A stretch of DNA of 64,000 nt from CAYWKS01 sp964458935 (GTDB lineage Bacteria; Planctomycetota; Phycisphaerae; Phycisphaerales; Zrk34): positions 52,708-116,707 of the forward strand of contig CAYWKS010000010.1 in the NCBI GenBank assembly GCA_964458935.1, written 5' to 3'. Positions within the stretch are counted from its first letter, which is position 1. Every line of letters starts with the position of its first letter. Below, in pieces: positions 1 through 9,189 of the stretch. The translations under genes were made by a program, and so were the position numbers. Under the pieces are notes generated by a model. It worked only from the letters and a program-made list of their open reading frames with translations. It made no database searches and was not told the origin of the DNA.

Positions 1-261
1 CGTCAATGCCGTGCGCCCGGTCGGCGCGTGGAAGAAGTCGCCGAGGATGACCAGGCGCTCGCACGCCGTGGCCGCGACGAGTCGCCCGAGCCGGTCCAGG
101 TCGTGCGTCATCGCCGCACCGGGCACGGGAACGCCCGCCTCTCGAAAGGTCGCGTCCTTGCCGAAGTGCGGATCGGCAATGAACAGCGTCGCTCGCCGCC
201 GCCAAAGCAGCGCCCGATCGACCAGCAATTCAACGGATTCAGACGCCAGGTCGATACGCAC
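1..261 (-). CDS. pdeM: Ligase-associated metallophosphatase/endonuclease PdeM (3' end off window)
   Basis: Partial calcineurin-like metallophosphoesterase, 87 residues visible; the rest lies beyond the left edge. The metal-binding motifs DPHFGK (residues 30-35) and GDFFH (74-78) are present and are typical of the ligase-associated DNA damage response endonuclease family. I chose the GTG start at 259-261 because GAGGAG lies just upstream and because it overlaps the last codons of the helicase gene by about 23 bases, which implies translational coupling. It is the last gene of a four-gene operon whose products are thought to act together in DNA damage repair. Family assignment rests on motifs plus context. 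Confidence 0.85.
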   Translation of the reverse strand, partial: MRIDLASESVELLVDRALLWRRRATLFIADPHFGKDATFREAGVPVPGAAMTHDLDRLGRLVAATACERLVILGDFFHAPTGRTALT

Positions 262-2821
262 GCCGCGCCCTCCTCGGTCTGCGTGTCATGGGCGAGCCGT
301 CGTTCGACTGGATGTCGGTCATGCCGGTGCCCGCGTCGACCGTCCGGCCGCGGGCGGCCGCGGCCTCCAGCCGCTCGGTCATACGGCGCATCCGCTGTTC
401 CCACTTCTCCGTGCTCACCTCGTGTTCACGGAGCCGATCCGCCCAGAGCGGGAACGACAGGGGCGTCAGCCCCTCCGTCTGTACGAGGCGGATCGGCATG
501 GTCTGAAGCGCAGCCATGGCCCGCTGCAGCCTCCGGACCTCCAACTGCTGATCGAGCACCTCCCGCCTCGCCTGGTCGAGCAGCATGTTGTCCGGATCAA
601 ACTCCTGGAACACGTCGTAGAACATGTCGCTCGACGCCTGGAGGTGACGCGACGCCTGTGTCTGGCCCGGGAAGCCGGGGAAGATCAACCCCGCGACCCG
701 CGCGATGTCACGAAACTGCCGTCTCGCCATCGTCGTGCTGTTCAGGCATAGCAACAGGTCGACGTTCAACGTCTCCGGATCGAACAGGTCGCGCCACTGA
801 TCAACATCGACGTGGTGCCCGTCCGCGAGCAGTAGCTCGATGCCGTAGTCGTTGAAGTTCATCGTCAGCGTGCGTGGCGAATCAGTGGTCAGGCGATGGG
901 CGAGTATCGCGCCCAGGCCCTCGTGGACGAGCCGCCCCTGAAAGGCGTGGATGTAGTAGTGCCGACCATCGCGGGACGCGAACGTCTCGACCAGCAGTGC
1001 ACCGGGCGCGGGCAGTTGCGAGACCTCGGCTTGCAGTTCGAGCAGCGGCCTGACCGCTTGCATCTCGGGCCCGACGAACCGGCCGCGGCCCGCCTCGTCG
1101 AGCAGTTGCAGCACCGCGTCCGCGAGCAGCGTCGACAGCGGGAAGCGTGTGCCGCCCCATCGCGGCACCGCGCCGCGCTTGCCCGTCGCACGCCGCACCT
1201 GCGCGATCATGTTGCGCAAGCGCACCAGCTCCAGCGATCGTCCGGCGAACAGGAAGCGGTCGCCCGGTTGCAGGCGGCTGATGAACGACTCTTCGACGGT
1301 GCCGATCGCGCGGCCGTTGCCGAACGCGAGCTTCACCGACGCGTCGCTGGTGATGGTGCCGATCGCCATGCGGTGCCGTCGCGCCAGCCGCTGGGAGGCG
1401 ACGACCCAGCGCCCATCATCGTCTTGGACGATGCGGGCGTAATCGGGGTAGGCGCTCAACGCCTCACCCCCGCGCCGGACGAAGTCCATAACCCAACGCC
1501 ACTGGTCGTCGGTCAACTGGGCGTAGGCGTGAGTGGTGCGTACCTCCTGAAGCAAGTCGTCCTCGCGGAACCCGTCACCGGCAGCGATCGTGACCACGTG
1601 CTGGGCGAGCACATCCAGCGCGCGACGCAGCGGCTGCCGCGGCTCGACGCGACGGGCATCGACGGCTCGCCGCGCCGCCGCAAACTCGATGAGCTCGAAG
1701 GCGTGGGTCGGCACGCCGATGATGCGGCTCGTGGCCCCGGGTTGGTGGCCGCTGCGGCCGGCACGCTGCAGCAGCCGGGCGATGCCCTTGGGCGAGCCCA
1801 ACTGCATCACCTGGTCCACCGGTGAGAAGTCCACACCCAGGTCGAGGCTGGACGTCGCGACCACCGCGCGCAGCCGACCGGCCCGAAGCAGATTCTCGAC
1901 CTCGCGACGGATGCGCGGCTCCAGCGACCCGTGATGGATGGCGACCGCACCCACCAGGCCCGGCCGCGACGCCAGGATCGCGTGAAACCACAGTTCCGCC
2001 TGTGACCGCGTGTTCGTGAACAGCAGGCTGGTGCGGGCCGACTCCATCGCCGCCACGACTTGCGTGACGAGCCGCGTGCCGAGGTGGCCGGCCCACGGGA
2101 ACCGCTCGATGCTCTCCGGGGCGACCGTCTGGACATCGATGGTCTTATTCAGATTGGCTGAGACCTGAACGCCCGATGCACGCTGAGGCCCGCACCCCAG
2201 CAGCACGTCCAGGGCCTCGTCCAGGTTGCCCAGCGTGGCGGACAGGCCCCAGGTCTGCAGGTGTGGGACGCAACGACGCAGTCGCGCCAGGCTCAACTCC
2301 GTCTGCACCCCACGCTTCGTGCTCATCAACTCGTGCCACTCGTCAACCACCACGCACCGCAGCGTCGCGAATCGTTCCGCCGCGCCGCGGTACGACAGCA
2401 TCACCGACAGGCTCTCGGGCGTGGTCACCAATGCGGTCGGCGGACGCCTGTTCTGCCGCTGCTTGACCGTTGAGGACGTGTCCCCGGTGCGCAGCTCAAG
2501 CGACCAGGGCAGCCCAAGGGACGTGATCGGCTCGGCGAGCGTCTGGGCGGTGTCATTGGCGAGCGCCCGCAACGGCGTGATCCAGAGGACGCGAGCGGGG
2601 TCGTGGTCGCACCGGCCGGACGCGGGTCGGGGCGCTCGCTGCCCGGTCTCGCGCATGGCCTGCATCACCGGACCCAGCCAGACGGCGAACGTCTTGCCCA
2701 GGCCCGTCGGCGCGTGGATCAAGCCGCTCTGACCCGCGGCGTAGGCGGCCCACGCCCGACGCTGGTAGTCGAACGGCGCCCACCCGCGGGCCGAGAACCA
2801 CTGCTCGATCTGGGTCATCAC
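239..2821 (-). CDS. lhr: Ligase-associated DEXH-box DNA helicase (Lhr type)
   Basis: 860-residue superfamily 2 helicase. Walker A APTGLGKT is at residues 37-44 and the DEWH box at about 160-163. The C-terminal half carries the long accessory region usual for ligase-associated Lhr proteins. It unwinds DNA with ATP and is inferred to work with the adjacent ligase and nucleases. The start codon overlaps the stop of the ligase gene (ATGA arrangement at 2818-2821), and its own 3' end overlaps pdeM, so all four genes appear translationally coupled. Length and gene order match the known ligase-associated operon. High confidence. Confidence 0.93.
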   Translation of the reverse strand: MMTQIEQWFSARGWAPFDYQRRAWAAYAAGQSGLIHAPTGLGKTFAVWLGPVMQAMRETGQRAPRPASGRCDHDPARVLWITPLRALANDTAQTLAEPITSLGLPWSLELRTGDTSSTVKQRQNRRPPTALVTTPESLSVMLSYRGAAERFATLRCVVVDEWHELMSTKRGVQTELSLARLRRCVPHLQTWGLSATLGNLDEALDVLLGCGPQRASGVQVSANLNKTIDVQTVAPESIERFPWAGHLGTRLVTQVVAAMESARTSLLFTNTRSQAELWFHAILASRPGLVGAVAIHHGSLEPRIRREVENLLRAGRLRAVVATSSLDLGVDFSPVDQVMQLGSPKGIARLLQRAGRSGHQPGATSRIIGVPTHAFELIEFAAARRAVDARRVEPRQPLRRALDVLAQHVVTIAAGDGFREDDLLQEVRTTHAYAQLTDDQWRWVMDFVRRGGEALSAYPDYARIVQDDDGRWVVASQRLARRHRMAIGTITSDASVKLAFGNGRAIGTVEESFISRLQPGDRFLFAGRSLELVRLRNMIAQVRRATGKRGAVPRWGGTRFPLSTLLADAVLQLLDEAGRGRFVGPEMQAVRPLLELQAEVSQLPAPGALLVETFASRDGRHYYIHAFQGRLVHEGLGAILAHRLTTDSPRTLTMNFNDYGIELLLADGHHVDVDQWRDLFDPETLNVDLLLCLNSTTMARRQFRDIARVAGLIFPGFPGQTQASRHLQASSDMFYDVFQEFDPDNMLLDQARREVLDQQLEVRRLQRAMAALQTMPIRLVQTEGLTPLSFPLWADRLREHEVSTEKWEQRMRRMTERLEAAAARGRTVDAGTGMTDIQSNDGSPMTRRPRRARRAYRPGV

Positions 2822-4443
2822 CGGGTCGATCGCATGGCCTCCGGTAGCAGCCGCCTGACCGCGTCGAGTGTGTCGGCGTCCGCGGGTGACTTGTCATGCC
2901 GCCAGCGGGCGATGCGGGGGAACCTGAGCGCCAGCCCCGACTTGTGACGCGGCGACTCCTGCACCGCTTCGAAGGCCACCTCGAACACGAGGCGCGGCTC
3001 GACCGTTCGCACCGGACCATGGCGGCCGGTTGTGCTGCTCCGCACGAAGCGGTCCACCTCGGCGATCTCCTTCTGTGTCAGACCCGAGTACGCCTTGGCG
3101 ACCGGGACCAGGCTGCCCCCATCCCATACCCCGAACGTGTAGTCCGTGAACAGCCCGGCGCGTCGGCCGTGGCCCTGCTGCGCAGCGATCATCACCGCGT
3201 CGATCGTGTGCGGCTCGATCTTCCACTTCCACCACGAGCCGCGCACGCGACCGACCTGGTAGGGCGACTCCCGATGCTTGAGCATCAGCCCCTCAACGCC
3301 TCGTGACCGGGCCTCGCGCTGATGGTCGGACAATGCCTCCCATGACGCTGCTCGCACCGTCGGCGATAGCTGGACGTGCGCCCCGCGATCACGTTCGAGG
3401 AGATCGGCGATCAGCGAAGCCAAGCCGTGGCGTCGCACATGCAACGGTCGATCGCGCATATCCTTGCCCTCGGCTTCCAGCAGGTCGTACGCCATGACCC
3501 GGATCGGCACGTCGGCGAAGAGCATCGGCTGCACGTTGCGGCGACCGATCCGCCGCTGGAGGATCGCGAACGGCAGGGGCGCCTCGCCCTCCCATGCCAG
3601 GATCTCGGCGTCGACGACGGTTCCGCGGGGCATCATCTGCGCTATCGCCCGCGCTTCGGGAAAGGCCTCACCGACGAGCTCCTCGCCGCGGGACCAGACC
3701 AGTGTCGCGCCGGGCCGGTGAATGAGTTGTGCTCGTATGCCGTCCCACTTCCACTCGACCTGCCAGTCGTCGATCGGGCCCAACGCGGCTGGCTCGGTCT
3801 CCAGTGGCGAGGCGAGGCAGAACGGGTACGGCTGAGCCGGATCGTGCTCGGCGCGGCCGCCGCTGCCCGACAACAGGGCGCCGAAGTCCGATGCGGTCGG
3901 CCTCCACGAACCGGTCAGCCGGTGCGCCATGACCGCCGGCTCAACGCCCGCGGCTCGCCCCAGCGCCCGCGTCACCAGCTTCGCCGAGACGCCCACTCGG
4001 AACGACTGCGAGATGAGCTTGTGGAAGAGGAAGCATTGCGCCGCATCGAACCGCGCCCACGTTGCCACGATCGCTTCACGCTGTTCCGTCTCTTCCATGT
4101 GCTGCAGCGGCAGCACCCGACGCTCGATCACGGCATGCAAGGCCTCGTCGCTCGGCTCGCCGGCTTCGCCCGGCACCAGCAGCGCCAGCGTCTCCGACAG
4201 ATCACCGACCGCCCGGTAGCACTCATCAAGCAGCCAGGCGGGATAGCCCGATGCTTCGCACGCCCACTGTCGTAACCGGCGCGACGGTACCGCTCGAATC
4301 AGTCGCCGACCGAGCAGCACGTGCAGCGCCCACGCCGCATCGGCCGCCGGCGCCTGCTCGAAGTAGCGCGTCAGCGCATCGACCTTGGCGTTGGTCTTCG
4401 TCGTGGCGTCCAGCGCCATGTACAGGCCCGTGAACCGCTTCAT
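2818..4443 (-). CDS. ATP-dependent DNA ligase (ligase-associated/cisplatin-response family)
   Basis: 541-residue ATP-dependent DNA ligase. The adenylated lysine lies in the motif KWDGIR (K232). An alpha-helical N-terminal DNA-binding domain (about 1-200) precedes the nucleotidyltransferase domain, with an OB-fold domain at the C-terminus. It seals nicks using ATP; bacterial replication normally uses the NAD-dependent LigA, so this enzyme is inferred to serve repair. The ATG at 4441-4443 overlaps the stop of the upstream exonuclease gene, and its stop overlaps the helicase start. Part of the complete exonuclease-ligase-helicase-endonuclease operon. Confidence 0.94.
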   Translation of the reverse strand: MKRFTGLYMALDATTKTNAKVDALTRYFEQAPAADAAWALHVLLGRRLIRAVPSRRLRQWACEASGYPAWLLDECYRAVGDLSETLALLVPGEAGEPSDEALHAVIERRVLPLQHMEETEQREAIVATWARFDAAQCFLFHKLISQSFRVGVSAKLVTRALGRAAGVEPAVMAHRLTGSWRPTASDFGALLSGSGGRAEHDPAQPYPFCLASPLETEPAALGPIDDWQVEWKWDGIRAQLIHRPGATLVWSRGEELVGEAFPEARAIAQMMPRGTVVDAEILAWEGEAPLPFAILQRRIGRRNVQPMLFADVPIRVMAYDLLEAEGKDMRDRPLHVRRHGLASLIADLLERDRGAHVQLSPTVRAASWEALSDHQREARSRGVEGLMLKHRESPYQVGRVRGSWWKWKIEPHTIDAVMIAAQQGHGRRAGLFTDYTFGVWDGGSLVPVAKAYSGLTQKEIAEVDRFVRSSTTGRHGPVRTVEPRLVFEVAFEAVQESPRHKSGLALRFPRIARWRHDKSPADADTLDAVRRLLPEAMRSTR

Positions 4444-5519
4444 GTCGCCGCGCCCCCGTTGTCGAGCAGGGGCATGCCCGATGCGTCATCGGCGGTCGCT
4501 CGATCACCGGGCTCGCCATCCGCCAGGCGCTCGCCCTCGAATCGCGTCTGGATCGGGCGGGCGTCGTGTCCCCGCGTCTCCCGCAGGTAACGTGCCAGCG
4601 GCCTCGCGTAGCCGTGCGTCACGTCCACCCGTTCGGCACCGCTGGCGTCGATCGTCTCGAGCAGCCCTTGCCAGTCCGCGTGGTCGGACAGCACGAACCC
4701 GCGATCCACCGTTCGATATCGCCTCATCCCGCGGATCATCATCCAGCCGGACGCGATCGCGGTGCTGATCGGGTGAAACTTCTTCAGCCAGGGCGAGCCG
4801 TGCGCCGACATCGGGGCGATAACCAGCGCCCGGCCCCGCGTGGCCTTGGCGGCCTCGGCGGTGGCATACTGTGCCGGGGGCAACGCCACGCCCGCATCGC
4901 GATAGAGTGAAGTGATCGCATCGACCGCGCCATGCAGGAGGATCGGCGCCGCATCGCCGTCCGGCTCGATGCCCGCCAGCACGCGCTGGGCCTTGCCCAG
5001 GGCGTAAGCGTAGACAACCGACGTCAGCCCGAGGTCGCGGTTGCCGCGCCACCACCGGTTGACCTCAGCGTGCACCTCGCTCGTTGCGGGCCAGCGATAG
5101 ACGGGCAGGCCAAAAGTGCTCTCGGTCACCAGGTGATGGCATCGCAAGGGTTCGAATCCGGCACAGGTCGAGTCCGCGGCGGTCTTGAAGTCGCCCGTGA
5201 CGACGGCGACATGCCCGGCGTGTTCCACGCGGACCTGGGCCGCGCCGAGCAGGTGCCCCGCCGGGTGCAGCGACACGCTCACGCCGTTGATGCAGGTCGC
5301 TTGCCCATACGCGGCCACCTGCAGGTCAATCGCCCCGAGCCGGTGGCGGAGGATGGCGGCGCCGGGCTCGGCCGCGAGGTAATGGCGGCAGCCCGCGCGG
5401 GCATGGTCGCTGTGGGCATGCGTGATCACCGCCCGTTCCACCGGTTTCCAGGGGTCCACGTGGAAGTCCCCGACCGGGCAGTAAAGCCCTGCGTCCGTGG
5501 ATGTGATCAACTCGTCCAT
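4440..5519 (-). CDS. Ligase-associated exonuclease (metallo-beta-lactamase fold)
   Basis: 359-residue protein of the metallo-beta-lactamase/beta-CASP nuclease superfamily, with the zinc motif HAHSDH at residues 34-39. Ligase-associated members are inferred 3' exonucleases acting in DNA damage response. The open frame extends 49 codons further upstream, but that stretch is arginine- and glycine-rich and unlike the family; the ATG at 5517-5519 begins the usual N-terminus (MDELITSTDAGLYC), so I chose it. First gene of the four-gene minus-strand operon; a TACCAT hexamer about 17 bases upstream of the start could be its -10 box. Confidence 0.92.
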   Translation of the reverse strand: MDELITSTDAGLYCPVGDFHVDPWKPVERAVITHAHSDHARAGCRHYLAAEPGAAILRHRLGAIDLQVAAYGQATCINGVSVSLHPAGHLLGAAQVRVEHAGHVAVVTGDFKTAADSTCAGFEPLRCHHLVTESTFGLPVYRWPATSEVHAEVNRWWRGNRDLGLTSVVYAYALGKAQRVLAGIEPDGDAAPILLHGAVDAITSLYRDAGVALPPAQYATAEAAKATRGRALVIAPMSAHGSPWLKKFHPISTAIASGWMMIRGMRRYRTVDRGFVLSDHADWQGLLETIDASGAERVDVTHGYARPLARYLRETRGHDARPIQTRFEGERLADGEPGDRATADDASGMPLLDNGGAAT

Positions 5520-5821
5520 GGCGGGCACGGCCCGTAATGGTAGGCCCGGCGGGCACAACCGACCGCACCTACACCGGCCGCTCACTCCGCGATGTCGCCC
5601 GGCTGGCGGCAGCCCCCCGCTTCCGCCGACAACGCTGGGAACAGTATCGCACGCTCGGCCAGTCACGCTCCCACTTCTTGCGCCATGTCATGGGCCGCCC
5701 GCACACGACGCATTCTTTGCTCGGCAGGGAGTCATTGGGCATGGACGAGTCTAGCCGCCATCGTAAGCGTCAGAGCAGGCCGGCCGGCATGGACCCCGCC
5801 CCAATGTCTGGGCGAATTCCG

Positions 5822-5850
5822 TTGGCCACGGCTTAAGTCTGGTGTAACAT
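5822..5850 (+). promoter_or_regulatory. Predicted sigma-70-type promoter for the cytidylate kinase-like gene
   Basis: TTGGCC (5822-5827) and TAACAT (5845-5850) are separated by exactly 17 bases, about 55 bases before the downstream ATG. It lies in the 384-base divergent gap 5520-5903, which otherwise shows no gene. Prediction from sequence only. Confidence 0.4.
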
Positions 5851-5903
5851 TCATGTAGCGGGGCTTTGCACATCTTCGCCCCGATCCGTCAAGGAGGTGC
5901 GCT

Positions 5904-6617
5904 ATGCCACCCACGACTTCTCAGGACCGATTCAAGGCCCTGGCGGGCGCGGTGCGGTCCGGCACGCGGCCGGTGGAGGTTCAGCCGCAGGCCCCGGTTC
6001 ACGCCGCCTTTGTCACCATCTCGCGCCAGCCGGGCACGATCACCCCGGACTTCGCCGAGCGGCTGGCCGAACGCCTCGGAGAGACCGATGAGGCGCCGTG
6101 GACCGTCGCCGACCGCCAGGTGGCCGAGCGGGTTGCCAATGAGCTGGGCCTGCCCGAGGACCAGGTGGAGCGGCCGATGCACTGGATCACGGAAATGCTC
6201 TACGGCCTGCGGACTGCGCCGGGCCATCGCACGCTGACTAACATGAGCATCTACCACCGCGTGGTGACGGTCGTCCGCACGATCGCGACCCAGGGCCGCG
6301 CCGTTATCGTCGGCCGGGGCGGCGTGTTCATCACGCACGACCTTCATGACGGGCTACACGTGCGGTTCGTGGCGCCGCGAGCGTGGCGTGTCGATCGCCT
6401 CGCCGATCGCCTGAAGGTCAGCCGCGACAAGGCCGAACGCGAACTGGACCGCCTCGACGACGAGCGGCGGCAGTTCTTCCTGGAGTGGTGGGACAAGGCG
6501 ATCGACGACCCGCAGCACTTCAGCCTCGTGATCAACCTCGCCTTGGTCGACGAAGCGGAGGCCGAGACGCTGATCGCCGACATGACCTGCGCCCGGCGTC
6601 GATCCGGTCCGCGATGA
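5904..6617 (+). CDS. Cytidylate kinase-like family protein
   Basis: 237-residue protein resembling the cytidylate-kinase-like family (Cytidylate_kin2). Near the N-terminus is the ISRQPG segment common to these proteins. A central VGRGG motif and a downstream basic helix (RLADRLKVSRDKAERE) match the phosphotransferase fold. Members often accompany regulatory or sulfate/nucleotide metabolism genes, but the substrate is not established, so the function is open. A near-perfect ribosome site AAGGAGG lies seven bases before ATG 5904. It ends 48 bases before ahbD and seems to be transcribed alone from the promoter at 5822. Confidence 0.75.
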   Translation: MPPTTSQDRFKALAGAVRSGTRPVEVQPQAPVHAAFVTISRQPGTITPDFAERLAERLGETDEAPWTVADRQVAERVANELGLPEDQVERPMHWITEMLYGLRTAPGHRTLTNMSIYHRVVTVVRTIATQGRAVIVGRGGVFITHDLHDGLHVRFVAPRAWRVDRLADRLKVSRDKAERELDRLDDERRQFFLEWWDKAIDDPQHFSLVINLALVDEAEAETLIADMTCARRRSGPR

Positions 6618-6653
6618 TGCCCGTGCTGGCGTGGCCGGCGGCATCATCGCGTG

Positions 6654-6659
6654 TAAACT
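6654..6659 (+). promoter_or_regulatory. -10 hexamer of a probable leaderless ahbD promoter
   Basis: TAAACT lies six bases before the ahbD ATG at 6666, so transcription would begin at or next to the start codon. A 9-base inverted repeat (GATGATGCC at 6613-6621 and its complement at 6640-6648) sits just upstream over the expected -35 region; it may be an operator or the terminator of the preceding gene. Position-based inference. Confidence 0.4.
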
Positions 6660-6665
6660 AGGGGC

Positions 6666-7805
6666 ATGACGCTCACCGGACATGCCCCGCACGCAGGACG
6701 GCCCGCCGGGCCGGACGCCGCGCCGCCCCTGCGGCTGCTGTTCTGGGAGACGACCGCCGCGTGCAACCTGGCGTGCGTGCATTGCCGGCGCCTGGACGTC
6801 GGCCGCCAACTCAGCCGCGACGACCTGTCGACGGACGTGGCGGCGGCCATGATCCGCTCCCTGCCGCAGACGGGCCGGCCCATCCTCGTGTTCAGCGGGG
6901 GCGAGCCGCTCATGCGCCCGGACCTGTTCGACCTGGCCGTTATCGCCGTGGACAGCGACCTGCCGATCGCCCTGGCGACCAATGGGACCATCATGAACGA
7001 CGACGTGGCCCGCCGCATCGTCGACGTGGGCTTCCGTCGGGTGTCGATGAGCTTCGACGGGCCATCGGCGGCGATCCACGATCGCTTCCGCGGGATCGAC
7101 GGGGCGTTCGACGCCACCATCCGCGGGTTCAGGGACCTGCGGCGGCTCGGCATGAGCATGCAGATCAACACCTCCGTGGCACGGCACAACCACGCCCACC
7201 TCGATGAGATGTACACGCTGGCGCTGGACCTTGGGGCCGACGCGCTGCATATCTTCATGCTCGTGCCCGTGGGCTGCGGGATGGAACTCGATGAGTCGAT
7301 CATGCTCGACGGCGACGCGTACGAGCGGGCGCTGCACTGGGTTTACGACCGCCAGCAGGAAGGCCGGCTCCACCTCAAGGCCACGTGCGCCCCGCATTAC
7401 TTCCGCGTGATGCGGCAGCGTTCCAAGGCGGACGGCCCGGCGATGCCGGCCGCCCCGCAACCCCACGCGAGCGGCCACCCCGGCAGCCTGTCCGCCGTCA
7501 CGAAGGGATGCCTGGCCGGGCAGGCGGTCTGCTTCGTCTCGCACACCGGCGAGGTCTTTCCCTGCGGCTACCTGCCGGTGACCAGCGGCAACGTCAAGAC
7601 CCGGCCGTTGCCCGAAATCTGGCGTGACTCGGCCGTCTTCGCCGACCTCCGCGACGACGGCAATCTGACCGGCAAGTGCGGCGTGTGCGAGTACAAGAAG
7701 GTCTGCATGGGCTGCCGCGCCCGGGCGTTCGCCCAAACCCACGACTACCTCGCCGAGGAACCCAACTGCGCCCACACGCCGGTCAGGCTTCGCCCGAGGC
7801 ATTGA
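6666..7805 (+). CDS. ahbD: Radical SAM/SPASM heme b synthase (AhbD)
   Basis: 379-residue radical SAM enzyme. The [4Fe-4S]-SAM cluster motif CNLACVHC is near residue 37, followed by the GGEP strand. The C-terminal SPASM part holds CLAG, CGYLP and a CGVCEYKKVCMGCRARA cysteine set that is characteristic of AhbD. AhbD oxidatively decarboxylates two propionates of Fe-coproporphyrin III to give heme b in the siroheme-dependent pathway. It is convergent with ahbC and overlaps it by 23 bases, supporting the assignment; ahbA/B (siroheme decarboxylase) are not in the window. Related NirJ-type enzymes are the main alternative. Confidence 0.83.
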   Translation: MTLTGHAPHAGRPAGPDAAPPLRLLFWETTAACNLACVHCRRLDVGRQLSRDDLSTDVAAAMIRSLPQTGRPILVFSGGEPLMRPDLFDLAVIAVDSDLPIALATNGTIMNDDVARRIVDVGFRRVSMSFDGPSAAIHDRFRGIDGAFDATIRGFRDLRRLGMSMQINTSVARHNHAHLDEMYTLALDLGADALHIFMLVPVGCGMELDESIMLDGDAYERALHWVYDRQQEGRLHLKATCAPHYFRVMRQRSKADGPAMPAAPQPHASGHPGSLSAVTKGCLAGQAVCFVSHTGEVFPCGYLPVTSGNVKTRPLPEIWRDSAVFADLRDDGNLTGKCGVCEYKKVCMGCRARAFAQTHDYLAEEPNCAHTPVRLRPRH

Positions 7806-9042
7806 CCGCGGCCGCGGCCTGCAGGTGCTGCTCGATCGGCTCGCCGGCGATCTCGGCGTCTGTCAGGTAACAGCCCGGGTCCGACGCCCATGGTTTGCCG
7901 GTCGCCGTCTCGGCGCGGGCCCGCAGCCCGCCGCCGCAGATCGACCGGAAGCGGCACGTGCCGCATCGACCTTCCAGCAGGTCCAGGCGATTCTTCAATC
8001 CCGCCATGATCGGGTCGCTCGTGTCCCGCCAGACCTCGCTGAACGGCCGCTGTCGCACGTTGCCGAACGAACGATACATCGAGAACTGATCGGCGTGGAC
8101 GTTGCCGAGGAAGTCGATGTTGGCGATGCCCACGCCCGACGAGTACCGCGCCCCGCCGTTCCAGTGCAGCATCTGGAGCACCTGCTGTGCCCGGGGGTGC
8201 TGCTCGGCGAGCATTCGCAGGTACAGGTAAGCCCCGTCGCAGTGGTTGTCGACGGTCAGGATCTCCACGCGGCGATCGCCCCGGTTGAGCTGGCGCGTGC
8301 GATGGAGGATCGTGTCCATGGCGCGGCGCGACTCGTCGGGCGTGAGGGTGTCGAGCTCGGTGCCGCGGCCGGCGGGGCACAAATGGTAGAAGCAGGCACG
8401 GTGGATGCCGTGGTCCGCGATGAAGTCGAAGATCTCGTCGAGGTCGTTGCAGGTCTGGCGCGTGAGGGTCAGCCGCAGGCCGACCTTCTGACCGACGGCG
8501 ACGCAGTGATCGAAGCCTTGCATGGTGCGGGTGAAGGCGCCGCGGACGCCGCGGAACCGGTCGTGGACGGCGGGCCTGGCCGAGTCGAGGGAGATGCCGA
8601 CGTACGCGAAGTGCAGGGCCTTGAGCCGCTCGGCGGTGCGGCGGTCGATCAGCGTGCCGTTGGTCGAGAGCACGACGTGCAGGCCGAGCTGCCGGGCGTA
8701 GCCGGCGAGGTCGAACACATCGGGTCGGACGAGCGGCTCGCCCCCGGAGAACAGGACGGCGGGGACGCCGAACGCCGCGAGGTCGTCGAGCACCGCGCGG
8801 GCTTCGTCGGTGGTGAGCTCGCCGGTGTATCGCCGGGCTTCGGAGGCGGTGTAGCAATGCACGCACTTGAGGTTGCAGGTGCGTGTGAGGTTCCACACGA
8901 CGATGGGGCGGCGATCGCCGGCGGCCTTGGCCAGCCGCATGCGCTGGTGGCTCGGCGGGTCGATCTGGGTGATCTTGCGGCCGTAGCGGTGGGGCGTGCT
9001 GGGCGATTCCAGCCCGCAGTAGAGTGTGCTGATGTCGATCAC
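7783..9042 (-). CDS. ahbC: Radical SAM/SPASM 12,18-didecarboxysiroheme deacetylase (AhbC)
   Basis: About 419 residues. The motif CNLKCVHC binds the SAM cluster, FSGGEP follows, and the C-terminal block HADQFSMYRSFGNVRQRPF plus CGTCRFRSICGG matches AhbC/NirJ proteins. AhbC removes two acetate side chains from didecarboxysiroheme to form Fe-coproporphyrin III, the substrate of AhbD encoded opposite. The frame is open to 9120, but the GTG at 9040-9042 begins the conserved IDISTLYCG segment and has GGAG seven bases upstream, so I prefer it. Pairing with ahbD makes this assignment more secure than sequence motifs alone. Confidence 0.85.
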   Translation of the reverse strand: MIDISTLYCGLESPSTPHRYGRKITQIDPPSHQRMRLAKAAGDRRPIVVWNLTRTCNLKCVHCYTASEARRYTGELTTDEARAVLDDLAAFGVPAVLFSGGEPLVRPDVFDLAGYARQLGLHVVLSTNGTLIDRRTAERLKALHFAYVGISLDSARPAVHDRFRGVRGAFTRTMQGFDHCVAVGQKVGLRLTLTRQTCNDLDEIFDFIADHGIHRACFYHLCPAGRGTELDTLTPDESRRAMDTILHRTRQLNRGDRRVEILTVDNHCDGAYLYLRMLAEQHPRAQQVLQMLHWNGGARYSSGVGIANIDFLGNVHADQFSMYRSFGNVRQRPFSEVWRDTSDPIMAGLKNRLDLLEGRCGTCRFRSICGGGLRARAETATGKPWASDPGCYLTDAEIAGEPIEQHLQAAAAVNASGEA

Positions 9043-9189
9043 GATCGCGCTCCAGGCCGGCGGTCGCCCGGGCAAGGCCGCGCCGCCGATTACACGATAG
9101 CACGCCGGCCCGACGGACAAAACCGCGGTGCATGCAAGCCGCGGCGGCTGCCGTTACAGTCGGGCCGGCAAGGAGGTATGATCAGACCC

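Noticed and set aside
7825..9180. Upstream extension of the phosphofructokinase frame
   Set aside because: It is the complement of ahbC and lacks any PFK feature; the family N-terminus begins at 9190.
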